Assembly: GCF_910592395.1 (NCBI RefSeq)
Contig: NC_088316.1
Location: 5,458,001-5,522,000, forward strand
Direction: 5' to 3'
Length of the DNA stretch: 64,000 nt
DNA from: Lineus longissimus
Lineage: Eukaryota; Nemertea; Pilidiophora; Heteronemertea; Lineidae
Shown: in pieces, positions 1-10,436 of the stretch
How positions within the stretch are numbered: the stretch's first letter is position 1
Layout of the letters: each line of letters starts with the position of its first letter
The notes under the pieces: model-generated
Database searches by the model: none
What the model was told of the DNA's origin: nothing
What the model saw: only the letters and a program-made list of their open reading frames with translations
Translations under genes and position numbers: made by a program

Positions 1-1208
1 ACTCGTATGATTAAAACCGTTGCAAATGCTCGGAAATTCAGATTCTCGTACAAGTCAAAGCAAACGCTTTTTAGCATCTAGAGTTTGCTTCGAAAGGGAA
101 CAAAATCTTCATATGAATAAAGTGTAGCATAGGCTTTTAACTTGATCGGAAATGCTTCGATTTTTCAAGGTTGCATGCTCCTGAGGTGACTGCAAAGTTG
201 AAATAAAAGGTTTGTCATCTTCCGAATGGCTGATTTTATGACCACGTACCTGTAATAAAGTATTAAGTCGTTTTCCAATTAAATAAGCAATATCCATTAG
301 TCCGTCTATAACTTTTTCCCAGTCGTAATCTGGATTACGTACCTGCTGGTTGCACATCCCTCGTACAACCGTTAGACGTTGCTGGACAATCTAATAATAT
401 GTATCATTAGGTTTGAAAAAAAATTGAATCGGGATTTGCATCGTTCTTTTTTATTCCTTCACTGATCACTTCGGACAAGACTGTGCATTCAGAGGGATGT
501 TCGGTTTTGTCTCCAGATATGTGACGGACAACTTCTCATTCTTACCAATTTCGCACTGCAAAGTATCTTTGAAAGCCCGAAGCTGGTAAGGGATGAAAAG
601 ACCCGAAGAAATGCTCCATTACCTCCCTGAGCAGTGCCTCACTTTGAAAGGGCAGGTCAGTCCCTAAAACCAGCAGAAGCCAATATGTCAGTTGGACTTT
701 TTTCATGGACACCCTGTACACTATCAGCTATTAGCACTGGGACACCCTTTACACTACCAATGACGATTAGTTGAAAATGTTCTGGGACACTCAGTACAAT
801 GGCCGAAGGCCCGATCCCATACTCCCATTCATAGGAGACCTACGAATCGGTTTCAACAACCCAAACAATAAGGATTGGACTCGAAACTGAAGTATATTAG
901 ATATGAGGCCTGGACAACCCTCTCTGGAATCCCAGCCAATGATCGGCCTTCTCAACAGCTCTGTTCGCCACCCTATGAGTCAGGGGCGGCGACACCGGCT
1001 GTTAATGAAGTGGTGTTATTTTCATGAAACTACAGTATATACGCACATACAAAAAGGAAATAAGAGACGCGTTCGACTGAGTAAAGGGAATACATGACTA
1101 TTAGAATAGACCTGATCGATCTCAGGCGTCAGATCAATATTCACTAAAATGACACAATAGTGTGATCGTTTTTCACCATAATCATGACAATGCAGGGGCT
1201 TTGTATAA
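1..1208. other. Gene-free left edge
   Basis: No frame here resembles a known protein and no RNA gene or transposon end is evident. Short similar phrases (ggacaccctgtacact and gggacaccctttacact near 708 and 740) suggest old duplicated repeat debris. Nothing else can be supported. Confidence 0.5.
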
Positions 1209-1239
1209 CAAGAGGCTCAAGGGCCTGGGGCTCAGCTGA
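1209..1239 (+). repeat. Short dispersed repeat, copy 1
   Basis: A 31-bp stretch around agaggctcaagggcctgggg is followed by ctcagctga. A close relative lies near 5,571. The shared core, a GAGGCcCAAggGCCTgGcGCTCAGCTGA-like string, looks like the conserved piece of an interspersed repeat. The family is not identified here. Confidence 0.4.
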
Positions 1240-1249
1240 TTTCTTGGAA

Positions 1250-1550
1250 CGAGCCAACCAAGTCGGTGTACGATCACAACCCAGTTGACAACCAGTATAA
1301 ACTGCAGTTTTGACCTTAACATGTAATCCTCCCAAGTCAACCCGAGGCAAACCAGTCCAGTAGATGCATGTTCACAACATGGGGGCAACCAGTATACAGT
1401 CGGGGACCTTCACAGCAATTTTGTTTTAAGTGAAGGTTGTCAGTCACAAACCAGTCCAGTAGATGCATACTCACAAGCCAGGGGCAACCAGTAACTGCAG
1501 TCCTGGTGAGTCCAAAAACATACCTAGACCAAATCCGGGATGACGACAGC
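1250..1550. repeat. Diverged tandem repeat, period about 100 bp
   Basis: Three imperfect copies share the phrases aaccagtccagtagatgcat and ggcaaccagta. The clearest pair begins near 1,350 and 1,449. A weaker first copy near 1,262-1,310 keeps only the acaaccagtataaactgcag end. The short ORFs crossing it are by-products of the repeat. Confidence 0.5.
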
Positions 1551-2920
1551 ACAAGACGATACACGTCAAATTCGTCGAAGCGTGATACTTTGCAAATGGC
1601 CAGTGACTCATCAGGCCTATGAGTCTAGTCAGTTGACAGGGATAGCCTATATCTGCATCCGTGTCGGGTGGTACAATGATGCTGGGCTAATTAGAGTGGA
1701 CGGCTAAACTAAATTCTCAAGTCGACCACTCTTATTTAAAAACCCCTTCTGAACAAAGGGTACTAAACTATTTTGCTCTCATCAAGGCGAGTGTATCATT
1801 ACTTTGCAGGGGCAAATGGAAACACTGTCTCCCCTTGGACAGGTGATCAACACTAAGTTCACAGCTGACATTCGTTTCTCGGGCTAGGATTCGTTGCTAA
1901 CTCAACAGACTTGGGAGTAGATCGCCAGGAGCTCACCATAATATTGAAGAAAACAGCTCGTTTGAGTAACCTTCGAGTAAAACTGATCAGAAGATGCCGA
2001 CAGGTAGTCGACACTGAGGAGTTTTCGGGTCGACAGGCAAAAACAACCGTTCGCACTGAAGTACATGTATATGCAACTAACTCGACACTTCATTAGTGGT
2101 CCGGATTTGTGGTGACCCCTTATGCCCTTGGAGTACAGGGTTGAACACTGCTGCCCTTGCATATTTTTACTCACGCCGCTGTCCAAGTCTGTGATAAAGG
2201 TCAGTCTCAGGCGATCACGTTGCCGGGCATTTAGGGTAGGAATGAACGTCTTGATCCTATGCTCGTTATCAAAACATTCCTCATATGTCTTTTTTCAGAT
2301 AACACTTTGATTCTCTAATTATAAAGGTAAACTCCTCGCAACTCATGTTGCTTTCCCGGCAAATGTATCTGCATTCGAGTCTTGAGCGAGCGGATATGAA
2401 AAAAAAAAATCCGGTAGTCTACGTTAACGAATAAAAGGTTTGTGGCCGTTTGGGTAAAAGGCCAGGAAGGCATATAAAGGAAAGAGAGGAATTATGGCAC
2501 AATCATATTACCGTACATGCACGCCTTTTTCCAAACCTGTGATTTTTAACCATACTGTGCGGTAATGAAACACTCTGCTGCAACATGTAGCCTTAAAGCT
2601 GTCGGGTCAAATATACATTCCAGAGTAAGGCCGAAGCCTCAGGAATATTCGTGATGTGCATTAATAGGATATTCTACTGAATATACTCATTCCCCCCATT
2701 GCACGAATCGAAAGCGAGGCGTTCTCTGCAGACACCGCTGGGTGCACTTTGAGAGAGCGTCCGGCCATAGATATGCAACGGATGTAGAGCAAAGAGATTC
2801 GCGGTCCGATTCCGGGGTGTGCGGTCCAATTCCTGGAGCTCTTTGCTCAAAAAAGGGGATAAAACTTCAATATTTTTTCCACGAGAAGTCGACAGAAAAT
2901 GCCTCGCTTTTACTATAAAC
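1551..2920. other. Intergenic sequence, nothing recognised
   Basis: Only short frames without family resemblance occur. No transposon termini, tRNA-like folds or conserved motifs were seen. Confidence 0.4.
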
Positions 2921-3277
2921 ATGCCTCGTTTTCGTGGAATGTATGGTCCCATTTACGAATCGTGTTCACACCCAGCCATCCACTTCATGACGAAGGTCAC
3001 AAAAAGAGAAGATGAAATCATCGCGCAACGATTGTCAACCGTCAGATCCTTGGTGAGGTGCTCACGGGAAAAGGTGGAAGCCATTTACCCAATGGAGAAT
3101 ATCCAATCGGATGAGTGGATATCGTACGAGAGGGAGGCATTCACAGTGGCAGTGATCGGAACTAGACCAACGAGGGAATTACCTGGAGAGGTGAACCACA
3201 TCCTTGCGAGAGAGCTGCTAGAAGAAAGGTCACCATTGATGGTCATCGCCCGCACATCCTCGGGTGGAACAGTGTAG
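2921..3277 (+). CDS. Hypothetical ORF, 118 codons, doubtful
   Basis: This frame opens with an ATG (context aaacATGc) and runs to a TAG. The predicted product is hydrophilic and mixed in charge, with a stretch rich in Arg and Glu near its middle (RLSTVRSLVRCSREKVEAIY) and no signal peptide or membrane segment. No family is recognised. The surrounding sequence is repeat-rich, and no splice sites or promoter mark a gene. The frame stays open upstream to 2,819, but without an ATG. It may be a chance ORF or an exon of an unknown gene or element. Confidence 0.12.
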   Translation: MPRFRGMYGPIYESCSHPAIHFMTKVTKREDEIIAQRLSTVRSLVRCSREKVEAIYPMENIQSDEWISYEREAFTVAVIGTRPTRELPGEVNHILARELLEERSPLMVIARTSSGGTV

Positions 3278-4998
3278 AAGGATACCAAGGTTGTATTCGA
3301 GTGGTCGACCGGGCGTGGAGGAAAGACAAACTCTTTACAGTGCAGAATCAGAGGACACATATAAAGGCTGCATATCCATAGGCTGTTCCGTGCCCTGCAC
3401 AACATTCCCTTTTTACCGCCTGGCGCGCCACACGGAATGAACCTTCGTTGGTGTTATTGATCGTTCCCATAGGTTATGCCGTGTCACATTGCGGGCATAT
3501 ATGCACTGTGGATTGGGAATATAGGCCCATATTGGGATTGAACATGTCCATTCTTTTGCGAGTGAACAACACGGAAGCAATGTCTGAGGCGAAATTAATT
3601 CAAGAGGTTCATCAACGGGAACTACTCTGGGACCCCGAAACTGATGATTATCATAACAAGCACGAACCTGTAATTTGTTGCTTAAAAGTCAAGTTTTATA
3701 TACATGTACATGTCAATTTGATGTTGCAAGTGAAAATACAAGTTACTTGTATTTTCATTTTCAATATTCATGAGAAATTGTCTTCTGAAATAATGACAGC
3801 GTGCGGATAAACGCCTACCTTTCTTCTCGCACCTCCGTCCGTACCGATTGACCGCTGCGAAATGAGGACTACAAAGGCCTACATGACCAAAAAGGAATAT
3901 CCAATGGAGACGCAGGGCATAGTGCCAGGTCACAAGGATGTTACGCCATAACGCCACATTACACAAGGGCATACCCTATGGATACGCGGCCTAAGAGGGA
4001 CCACACTGCCATAATACTGACGGACTCAATGAGTTGACAGATTCCACATCAACTCCCGTAGTGTTGTTGACCCTTTTCCATTGAATGATAATGAGCTCTT
4101 CGACAACTACAAACTTTAATGAGTTCGGCTCTCCATTCAGGGAAAAAAAGTCGCTGTTTGGTAAGCCGGGCTTGCCAAATAGTCGCTTCCTTAAAATTTA
4201 TGTGTATCATGGATAGAGAACAGCATACAGGATTCTGAAGCGGCTATGAGAAATTGGCAAGTCTGGCACGGATAATTTGCGTTTGGTACTCTATAAAATT
4301 TGACCCGCTCTTGTTGAACCCAGGAAGGCCAAACCCGGTGTGACAGCGGATATAGTCCCCCTGGAGTCATAGTCCGGTAGCATTGCATTTGACCAAATAA
4401 GCAGCATGATCTATTGTACCGCTAACCCTAACCAAAACATTTAGCAATGCGGGCTATTGTTACACGGACTATCAGCCCTAGGACTACTATCCCTTGCACA
4501 CCGGCTTTAACCGTGCGAACTGAAATAACATGGACGAAACATTTATATAGTTCGACGACAGGTGGCGGTGTGCCATTTGTTGGCATTCACATCCATCGGA
4601 GTGTGGACAAAAAGCTAAACCGATCATATTCGGATCCGATCTAAATGCAATGGGGAACTTTATTACCAGTAAACGGCAATCTTGACACTATGGAGGGGCT
4701 GATTTCGTTCCTTACAACGCCTCCAGTAACATTTAGGTAGATGCTAAATCGGATGATAGCCAGACGGTACGACCGTAACACTTGAAGCATAAAAATGCAA
4801 AAGAGAAACAACGTTTAATAGTGGATCGAGTGGGAATCGTACACGGGCCGTTCGAGTGATAAGCAGCGTGTGTAACCATTAGGTCAACGAGGCAGCTGGC
4901 CGACCAACGAAAATTTCGCCATAATATAAACTAATCCTTATTACTATATAGTGCTACCCCTAAGCCTAACCCTTACCGCCCGGGGCAGCCAGGGCGGC
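3278..4998. other. Intergenic sequence, nothing recognised
   Basis: Short frames only. Brief telomere-like words (ctaaccctaacc near 4,424 and cctaaccctt near 4,967) are too short to be telomeric tracts. Confidence 0.4.
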
Positions 4999-5013
4999 GG
5001 GGGGGGGGGGGGG
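4999..5013 (+). repeat. Homopolymer G tract (15 G)
   Basis: An uninterrupted run of G lies directly upstream of the hairpin cluster. The length may be inexact in the assembly. Confidence 0.8.
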
Positions 5014-5057
5014 ATATTACCCAAAAATAACTGTGATCCGCCCGCGCGTACTGTCCT

Positions 5058-5270
5058 ATACTGTAGAGCCATCTACAGTATGGAATACTTTAATATTCCA
5101 GCCAGGCAGTACGCATAGGTGGTTAGTTAAAACTAAACTAGTTTTAACTAGTTTAGTTTTAACCCAATGGTGGTTAAGTTTTAAAAAACTTAACCACCAT
5201 TGGGTACTGCCTGGCTGTCCGATTTAGCCAACACCAACCAGATGCTGGTAACACCTGTCGGTGTTGGCAA
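5058..5270. repeat. Cluster of perfect hairpins / foldback element
   Basis: Four inverted structures follow one another. The first (5,058-5,081) pairs atactgtaga with tctacagtat over a 4-nt loop. The second is an outer 13-bp inverted repeat, agccaggcagtac at 5,100-5,112 and gtactgcctggct at 5,204-5,216. It encloses two tight stem-loops: one with a 16-bp stem (gttaaaactaaactag) and one with a 17-bp stem (ccaatggtggttaagtt), each with a 6-nt loop. The last pairs gccaacacc near 5,228 with ggtgttggc near 5,260. The 13-bp ends suggest a miniature foldback transposon, but no target duplication is clear. Confidence 0.6.
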
Positions 5271-5570
5271 AACCATCCAAAACCACCCTGATTTCCGAAA
5301 ATGAAAAATAAGAGTCTCATAAAATGAGCAGATTTGCAGTATCAATGCAAAAAATCAAACAATCACAGACTTTGATTACTAAAATAATCACATATGTATT
5401 TCAATAGAAAGGGTATACATTTCAATTCTATACACAATATACATGTACATATATCATAGTATATCATCCATTGTTTCAACAAGAAGTCATACAAACGAAT
5501 TAGATGAATATTGATTCTCTTTGGTTCCTACTGTAAATATCATATCATCTATTGTACCAATAAAAAGAAA
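5271..5570. other. AT-rich intergenic sequence
   Basis: AT-rich DNA with repeated tacatgta/catatatcat words. No gene or transposon end seen. Confidence 0.4.
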
Positions 5571-5601
5571 CAAGAGGCCCAAAAGCCTGGCGCTCAGCTG
5601 A
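5571..5601 (+). repeat. Short dispersed repeat, copy 2
   Basis: The string caagaggcccaaaagcctgg followed by cgctcagctga matches the repeat near 1,209 with a few substitutions. Confidence 0.4.
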
Positions 5602-5789
5602 ATCTTTTTTCAAACCAGATATGGTGCCATTGTAATGAACAATACGAATGCTACGTGCCCAAAACAATCCCACCCGAGACATTTGCATGTTTGCATGTGA
5701 AAGTTACATGACTACAAGTTTTATTGTACAACATGACTCTGCAACAGTGTTTTAGTTAGCTAAAACACCTGCAATACCCTATACCAGAA

Positions 5790-6420
5790 AAAGTTACGGT
5801 CATACATAAAATCGCAGAGGGGCGACAATACTGGCACTGCCCCTTTGATGAAGGATGCCATGCTCCACAGTGCTAGTTCTACAAAGGCCGAGACACTCCA
5901 CCACCATTTTGCATCTGTTTTATACACCAAGGAGGACCCGGAAGACACGCCAGACCTAGATGAGAGTCAATACCCGACGTTCCATCCCATTGTTTTTTTG
6001 CTCCTCAAGGTGTCCTGAAACTCCTACAAGGTATCCACCAGCACAAAGGGGCTGAACAGTTGACACCAGTCCTCACCCTACTCTTCCAAGCTTCTCTACA
6101 CCAAGGCAAAATACCAACGCCATGGGGCTCAGTCACCCCGTTGTTCAAGAAAGGAGACCGGCACAAGGCGGAAATCTACAAACCTGTCTCCCTGACTAAA
6201 TCTCCTGTAAATTACTGGAACATATAATTCACAGCCATGTCATGTCATCAATCACTGCCTGCAAGACAAGGCTATACTACAATTGGATTCAGAAAGAACC
6301 GATCATGCGAATCACGACATCTGCTGACGATCCATGACACAGCCGAAGGACAGAAGGGCAAGAAACAAATCGATGCCATCTTGTTGGACTTCTCCAAGGC
6401 CAAGACAAAGTCCTGCACAA
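5790..6420 (+). pseudogene. Decayed LINE reverse transcriptase fragment
   Basis: Translating across frames gives, in order, pieces typical of the reverse transcriptase region of Jockey/CR1-type LINEs: a linker ending in a YTKEDPEDTPDLDESQYP-like phrase, LFKKGDRHKAEIYKPVSL, then GFRKNRSCESRHLLTIHDTA and QIDAILLDFSKA, the last carrying the RT motif A aspartate. Several frameshifts and stops separate them, so this is a dead fragment. Nothing after motif A is recognisable. It is a different, older element than the L2-like copy that follows. Confidence 0.7.
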
Positions 6421-6450
6421 ATGACTCGTGTTAAAACTACAAACCCTTTA

Positions 6451-6731
6451 TGTACCAACAATGATACATTTCAGGTTTCATACTAGTTTATCTAAATTTA
6501 TTTCGAAATAATGTTAACTGTTGGATCGGGGCATTTGTAGCCCCTATAAATAGCTCAATATATCCTGTCATGAATCATGAAGATGCTAGGTTTCTTTATT
6601 CTTATACCTGAATTATATTATTTGATCATAAAACTATCTGATTTAGATACAATAAATACAATGGTAAAGCTTAATGTACCAACAATGATACATTTGAGGT
6701 TTCATACTAGTTTATCTAACATTATTTCAAA
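6451..6731 (+). repeat. Pair of 48-57 bp direct repeats
   Basis: The phrase tgtaccaacaatgatacatt and the following aggtttcatactagtttatc occur at 6,451 and again at 6,675, 224 bp apart, with few differences. They bracket AT-rich DNA just left of the L2-like LINE. A local segmental duplication is the simplest reading. Confidence 0.6.
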
Positions 6732-6849
6732 ATGAAATATTTTCAAAGCTACTGGTGTCTCTAGTTAAAGCCACAGATTTGACTAGATAGCAGCATTTCT
6801 CATGGTACACGTACATTGCATTACCATTAAGTGATGCCAACTATAATTT

Positions 6850-8190
6850 GGGTTGATACATGAAACATTTCAATCGGCATACAAGGCATTCCACAGCACT
6901 GAAACAGCGTTGCTGCGGGTCCAAAATGACATTCGGCTCATGGTAGACAAGCATGGTGCAGCGTTCCTGATACTCCTTGATTTGAGTGCCGCCTTCGACA
7001 CTGTTGACCACGATATTCTCCTGATGAGGATGAGGACTAGGCTGGGCATCGACGGAACTGCGCTAAACTGGTTCAGGTCATACCTCTCACTTAGATCGCT
7101 ACATATCGTGATCAATGGAAGCAGATCTGCTCCTCGTACCCTGCGCTATGGTGTCCCACAGGGCTCAGTACTTGGGCCTATTATTTTCCTTATCTATATC
7201 CTACCACTTGGCGACCTGATAGACAGTTTCTCTACCCCACGTCATGGCTTCGCTGACGACACTCAAGTCTATGTTGCATTGCCAAAAGGGCAAGCACAGC
7301 AGAATATTGTTCAGTTAGAGGATTGCCTGCTAAAGATTCAGGACTGGTTAGCCAAGAACATGCTCAAGGGGAACCCAACGAAAACTGAACTCAAGTTGTT
7401 TGGCTCTCAACAAGCTTTGAACCGTCTCAATATAAGCTTTGAACCGTCTCAATATAGAGTCCCTCTCAGTAGCGGGGATTGACGTCCAAGTGACAACAGG
7501 ACCAGTGAGAAACCTGGGAGTTCTTTTCGATCAAACAATGTCAATGGAAAATCAAGTGAATAGTGTTGTAAAATCTGCAACGTACCATCTTTGGAACATT
7601 GGCCGGATACGCAATTGTCTTCCCGAAAGTGCAGCTAAACTCCTGATCCAATCCCTTGTGTTAACAAGACTGGATTATTGCAACAGCCTCCTTGCCGGCA
7701 TTACCAAGAACCTAATGCACAAACTCCAACTTACACAAAATCATGCTGCCAGGATAATAACTCGAACTCGTCGTGACCAGCACATTACGCCCGTGCTCAG
7801 GAGGCTACACTGGCTTCCTATTCCTCAAAGAACTGACTTCAAGGTGTCACTCCTTTTGTTTAAGTGCAAAGCTGACCTTGCCCCATGCTATCTATCAGAT
7901 ATTGTGCCACTGTATGAACCCAGCCGATCCCTGAGGTCGCAGAACCTAGGTTTGCTCCAAGTACCCAGGTACCGCCTGGCATCATATGGTGGCAGAAGTT
8001 TTGTGGTGTATGCTACACAACTCTGGAACAGACTAGACATGAATGTGCGAAATGCTCCAACTGTGAGCACATTCAAAAAGGTACTGAAGTCGAGATTATG
8101 GTGACTTTGTTTTCAAAGCGCAGCCGAGCAATCATACGTTATTGGATAATTGCGCTATATAAGTCTTATTTGAATTGAATTGAATTGAAT
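6850..8190 (+). mobile_element. 5'-truncated L2/CR1-like LINE with TTGAA tail
   Basis: This is the 3' part of a non-LTR retrotransposon: an RT-encoding frame followed by about 85 bp of 3' UTR ending in tandem ttgaa units (8,170-8,190). Short tandem repeats at the 3' end, rather than poly(A), are typical of the L2/CR1 group. The 5' end is cut inside the RT domain, as usual for incomplete reverse transcription. No clear target-site duplication was found. Confidence 0.8.
6853..8104 (+). pseudogene. LINE reverse transcriptase, one frameshift
   Basis: The first frame (to about 7,480) encodes RT motifs in order: LDLSAAFDTVDHD (motif A), GVPQGSVLGPIIF (motif B) and GFADDTQVYV, where FADD replaces the usual YADD of motif C. 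The second frame (from about 7,439) continues with the thumb and C-terminal region, including RNCLPESAAKLLIQSLVLTR and LRRLHWLPI, and ends at a stop. The two frames are separated by a perfect 22-bp tandem duplication (7,412-7,433 and 7,434-7,455, aagctttgaaccgtctcaat plus 2 nt). As 22 is not a multiple of three, this duplication breaks the frame. There is no ATG at the left edge because the copy is truncated. Confidence 0.85.
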
Positions 8191-8446
8191 ACATGACCCA
8201 TCCCTGAAACTAAAGTTTCTAACGGCGCCCGACAAGACCGTCAGTCAAATCAGAATCTCACAAGATGTTGTCTGACACAAGGTGTAATGTACAACAGAGG
8301 TGATAAATAGAGCTTAGCGTTTTTACACCAGTTTAACATCAGTCTGATTTGCGACGATATTGTTTAAATTATCGGTAAGTCACTTTATGTGTTCAATAGA
8401 TGCCGTTTGATACCAGCAAAATCACGTCGTCAATCTAGATTGAAAT
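8191..8446. other. Short unassigned spacer
   Basis: No gene or repeat recognised between the LINE tail and the interrupted foldback repeat. Confidence 0.4.
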
Positions 8447-8544
8447 AAAGTAGAACCTCTCTATTAAGGACACCTTCGGGACTGGCAAGTGCTGTCCTTA
8501 ATAGAGAGGTGTCCTGATTAGAGAGGTCAAATTGAATAGAAACT
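8447..8544. repeat. Left part of foldback repeat split by the DIRS element
   Basis: This segment contains gaacctctctattaaggaca and its inverse gtccttaatagagaggtgtc. The matching right part lies directly after the DIRS element (from 15,081) and ends with the inverse of the start (ggaggttccactgta). Removing the DIRS element rejoins gaatagaaact to accaattttgg, restoring one continuous foldback repeat. Confidence 0.65.
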
Positions 8545-8755
8545 GCCCATTTCCTTACAAGAAATGGCCATTTTGTTAGTTCATACTTACCTATGGAACA
8601 CTTTTGCATGTTACTCCATTTGGGCTCAAACACAAGAGTATCCCTTTAATTTTCTAAAGGGAGAACTGAGTTAACAGCTCGGCCGCCAGGCGGCGCCCTG
8701 ACCGATCCCGCGAGATCGTGCCGATCTCATGCCGCCATATTTAGTCTTTACTCTT
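8545..8755. repeat. DIRS inverted terminal repeat, 3' end of element
   Basis: From about 8,583 inward this is nearly the exact reverse complement of the right terminus, including ccctttaattttctaaaggg and gttaacagctcggccgccag. The outermost 25 bp or so (gcccatttccttacaagaaa and on) are not in the right terminus and form a small imperfect hairpin of their own. Confidence 0.9.
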
Positions 8756-8803
8756 GAGCGTTAATAAAGAGTATGTCCCGTTTGTGGGGACGGCGGGAGG
8801 GCC

Positions 8804-8901
8804 GTGTTCCATAGGTAAGTATGAACTAACAAAATGGCCATTTCTTGTAAGGAAATGGGCATTTTGTGTCATTCAAACTTACCTATGGAACACTTTTGCA
8901 T
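8804..8901. repeat. DIRS internal complementary region (ICR)
   Basis: The left half (to 8,860) is the reverse complement of the element's left terminus. The right half (from 8,861, attttgtgtcattcaaactt onward) is the reverse complement of its right terminus. The two meet at ggaaatgggc|attttgtgtc. In DIRS elements this region templates joining of the ends into a circle. Here it also defines the element termini at 8,545 and 15,080. Confidence 0.85.
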
Positions 8902-9329
8902 CGAATCCCAGCAACCTATTGGAGGTGGGAAACGAGGACTTACCTAAGGCTGAGCTGTTGTTCCATCCAGGAGGCACCACCGGCATATTAGCTAAGGAGG
9001 ACCGCCAGGGGAAAGAAATGGGGAGAACCGGAGGACCGGTATTTTGATCTCGGTATTACAATCATATTATAGAGAGTAATAGACCCATTCTCCGGAAAGC
9101 GCTAGAATTGCGTAATAAAACCATCTTCTTTCCGGCAACAGAGCTTAGAGCAAGTAAGGCATGTTGAAGGGTGTAGAATGAGTTATTGCTAAACAACAAT
9201 AAGAAATTGCGTCCTTTCTAGTCTACTAGGGGTTGCCTGGATGTTGAAGATAGGGCATATCAAAAATGGCGCAAGATGCGCGTTTGACTCTTCAATCGGG
9301 CTTCCCCCCCTTTTTTGATCTAGCCAGGA
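8902..9329 (-). other. DIRS 3' untranslated region
   Basis: Non-coding part of the element between the recombinase stop and the ICR. No further motif recognised. Confidence 0.6.
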
Positions 9330-10436
9330 TCAAACAACATGCCCCGCAGACACAATCGGGCCGATTGTGTGCATGCCATCTACGAGGGAAGAAACGTCTC
9401 GTAGGTAGAAACGAGAGAATGTGGAGTGATTACTCCAACATGCAGCGGAAACGACTTCTTGAAGAGCAACTCCTCGGTAGTTAGCCCAGGAGGTGGCTAG
9501 TGCTCTAACTTCGTGCGCTGAGATGTTAGCTAGCGCACGAAGATCAGAGGAAGTCTTCAAGGTGTTGTAGGAAAGACGAATAGTCTCCACAATCCACCTT
9601 GAAATAGTGGCGGCCGCTATCTCTCGTTTATTTCCCTCCTTATAGGACAAAAACAAACGCTCTCTCCCCTGGCGGATACCGGGAGGTTTTGTCCTATTTA
9701 TGTAGAACTTTAGGGCCCTGACGGGACATAAAGTTCTGTCAGGAAGATCATAAGAGATCGTTCCTGACAGAGAGGGAATAGTAACCGGGGGCCGAGAGGC
9801 GGCCGGTCCCTGGTTCTTCGCCAGAAATCCTGGTATAAAAGCCAGGATAACCTCCCCTCCCTCTCTAAAAGCCAGCTTCTTAAAAGAAAGTGCATGGAGC
9901 TCTGATCTCCGTTGGGCGGTAGCCAAGGCTACTAGAAAGACCGTTTTGAGTGTCAGATATTTCATGGATGAAATAGACATGGGTTCAAAAGGATGCCTCA
10001 TGAGCACCTTAAGGACAACAGAGAGGTCCCATTTAGGGGTGTTGTGAACCGGTCTAGGACGCTCTAATAACATTCCTCTGAAAAGAGGGGTTATTTGGTC
10101 CTCCCAACGAAGATCCCAGGTGCTTAAAACACGGAGGGTAGAAGCGATGGCGGACTTGTACCCTTTTATAGCCGTGACAGATAGTTGTCTTTCCGTGAAT
10201 AATTCAATAAGGAAATCAACTAATCTGTATATAGAGGGAGAGATCGGATTAACTCCGTTCTCCCTGCACCAGGAAGTGAAGGTAGACCACTTTCCTTGAT
10301 ACACATCAAGGGTAGACCCCCTTTGAGGTGCGGACATGCGCTTGACAGCGATGTCCGAAAAGCCTCTCTGGTGGAGATGCAACTGGATAAGTTCCAGGCG
10401 TGAAACTTGAAAAATCCAGGGTTCTGGTGGTAGCAT
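9330..10436 (-). CDS. DIRS tyrosine recombinase
   Basis: Tyrosine recombinase that would integrate the circular cDNA. The 368-residue product from the ATG at 10,436 has an N-terminal SAM-like core-binding region (residues about 15-125) and a C-terminal catalytic domain. The catalytic set is visible: Arg177 in AQRRSEL, His308 and Arg311 in SAHEVRA, His337 in WSNHSTF and the nucleophile Tyr344 in FSRFYLRD. The frame is open upstream to 11,648, but that part overlaps RT/RNase H in another frame and lacks family resemblance. The ATG was chosen because the recombinase similarity starts just after it; the natural start could be further upstream or depend on frameshifting. It overlaps the end of the RT frame by about 220 bp. 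Confidence 0.88.
   Translation of the reverse strand: MLPPEPWIFQVSRLELIQLHLHQRGFSDIAVKRMSAPQRGSTLDVYQGKWSTFTSWCRENGVNPISPSIYRLVDFLIELFTERQLSVTAIKGYKSAIASTLRVLSTWDLRWEDQITPLFRGMLLERPRPVHNTPKWDLSVVLKVLMRHPFEPMSISSMKYLTLKTVFLVALATAQRRSELHALSFKKLAFREGGEVILAFIPGFLAKNQGPAASRPPVTIPSLSGTISYDLPDRTLCPVRALKFYINRTKPPGIRQGRERLFLSYKEGNKREIAAATISRWIVETIRLSYNTLKTSSDLRALANISAHEVRALATSWANYRGVALQEVVSAACWSNHSTFSRFYLRDVSSLVDGMHTIGPIVSAGHVV

Noticed and set aside
4424-4980. Telomere-like CTAACCC words
   Set aside because: Only one or two units occur at each place; no tandem tract.
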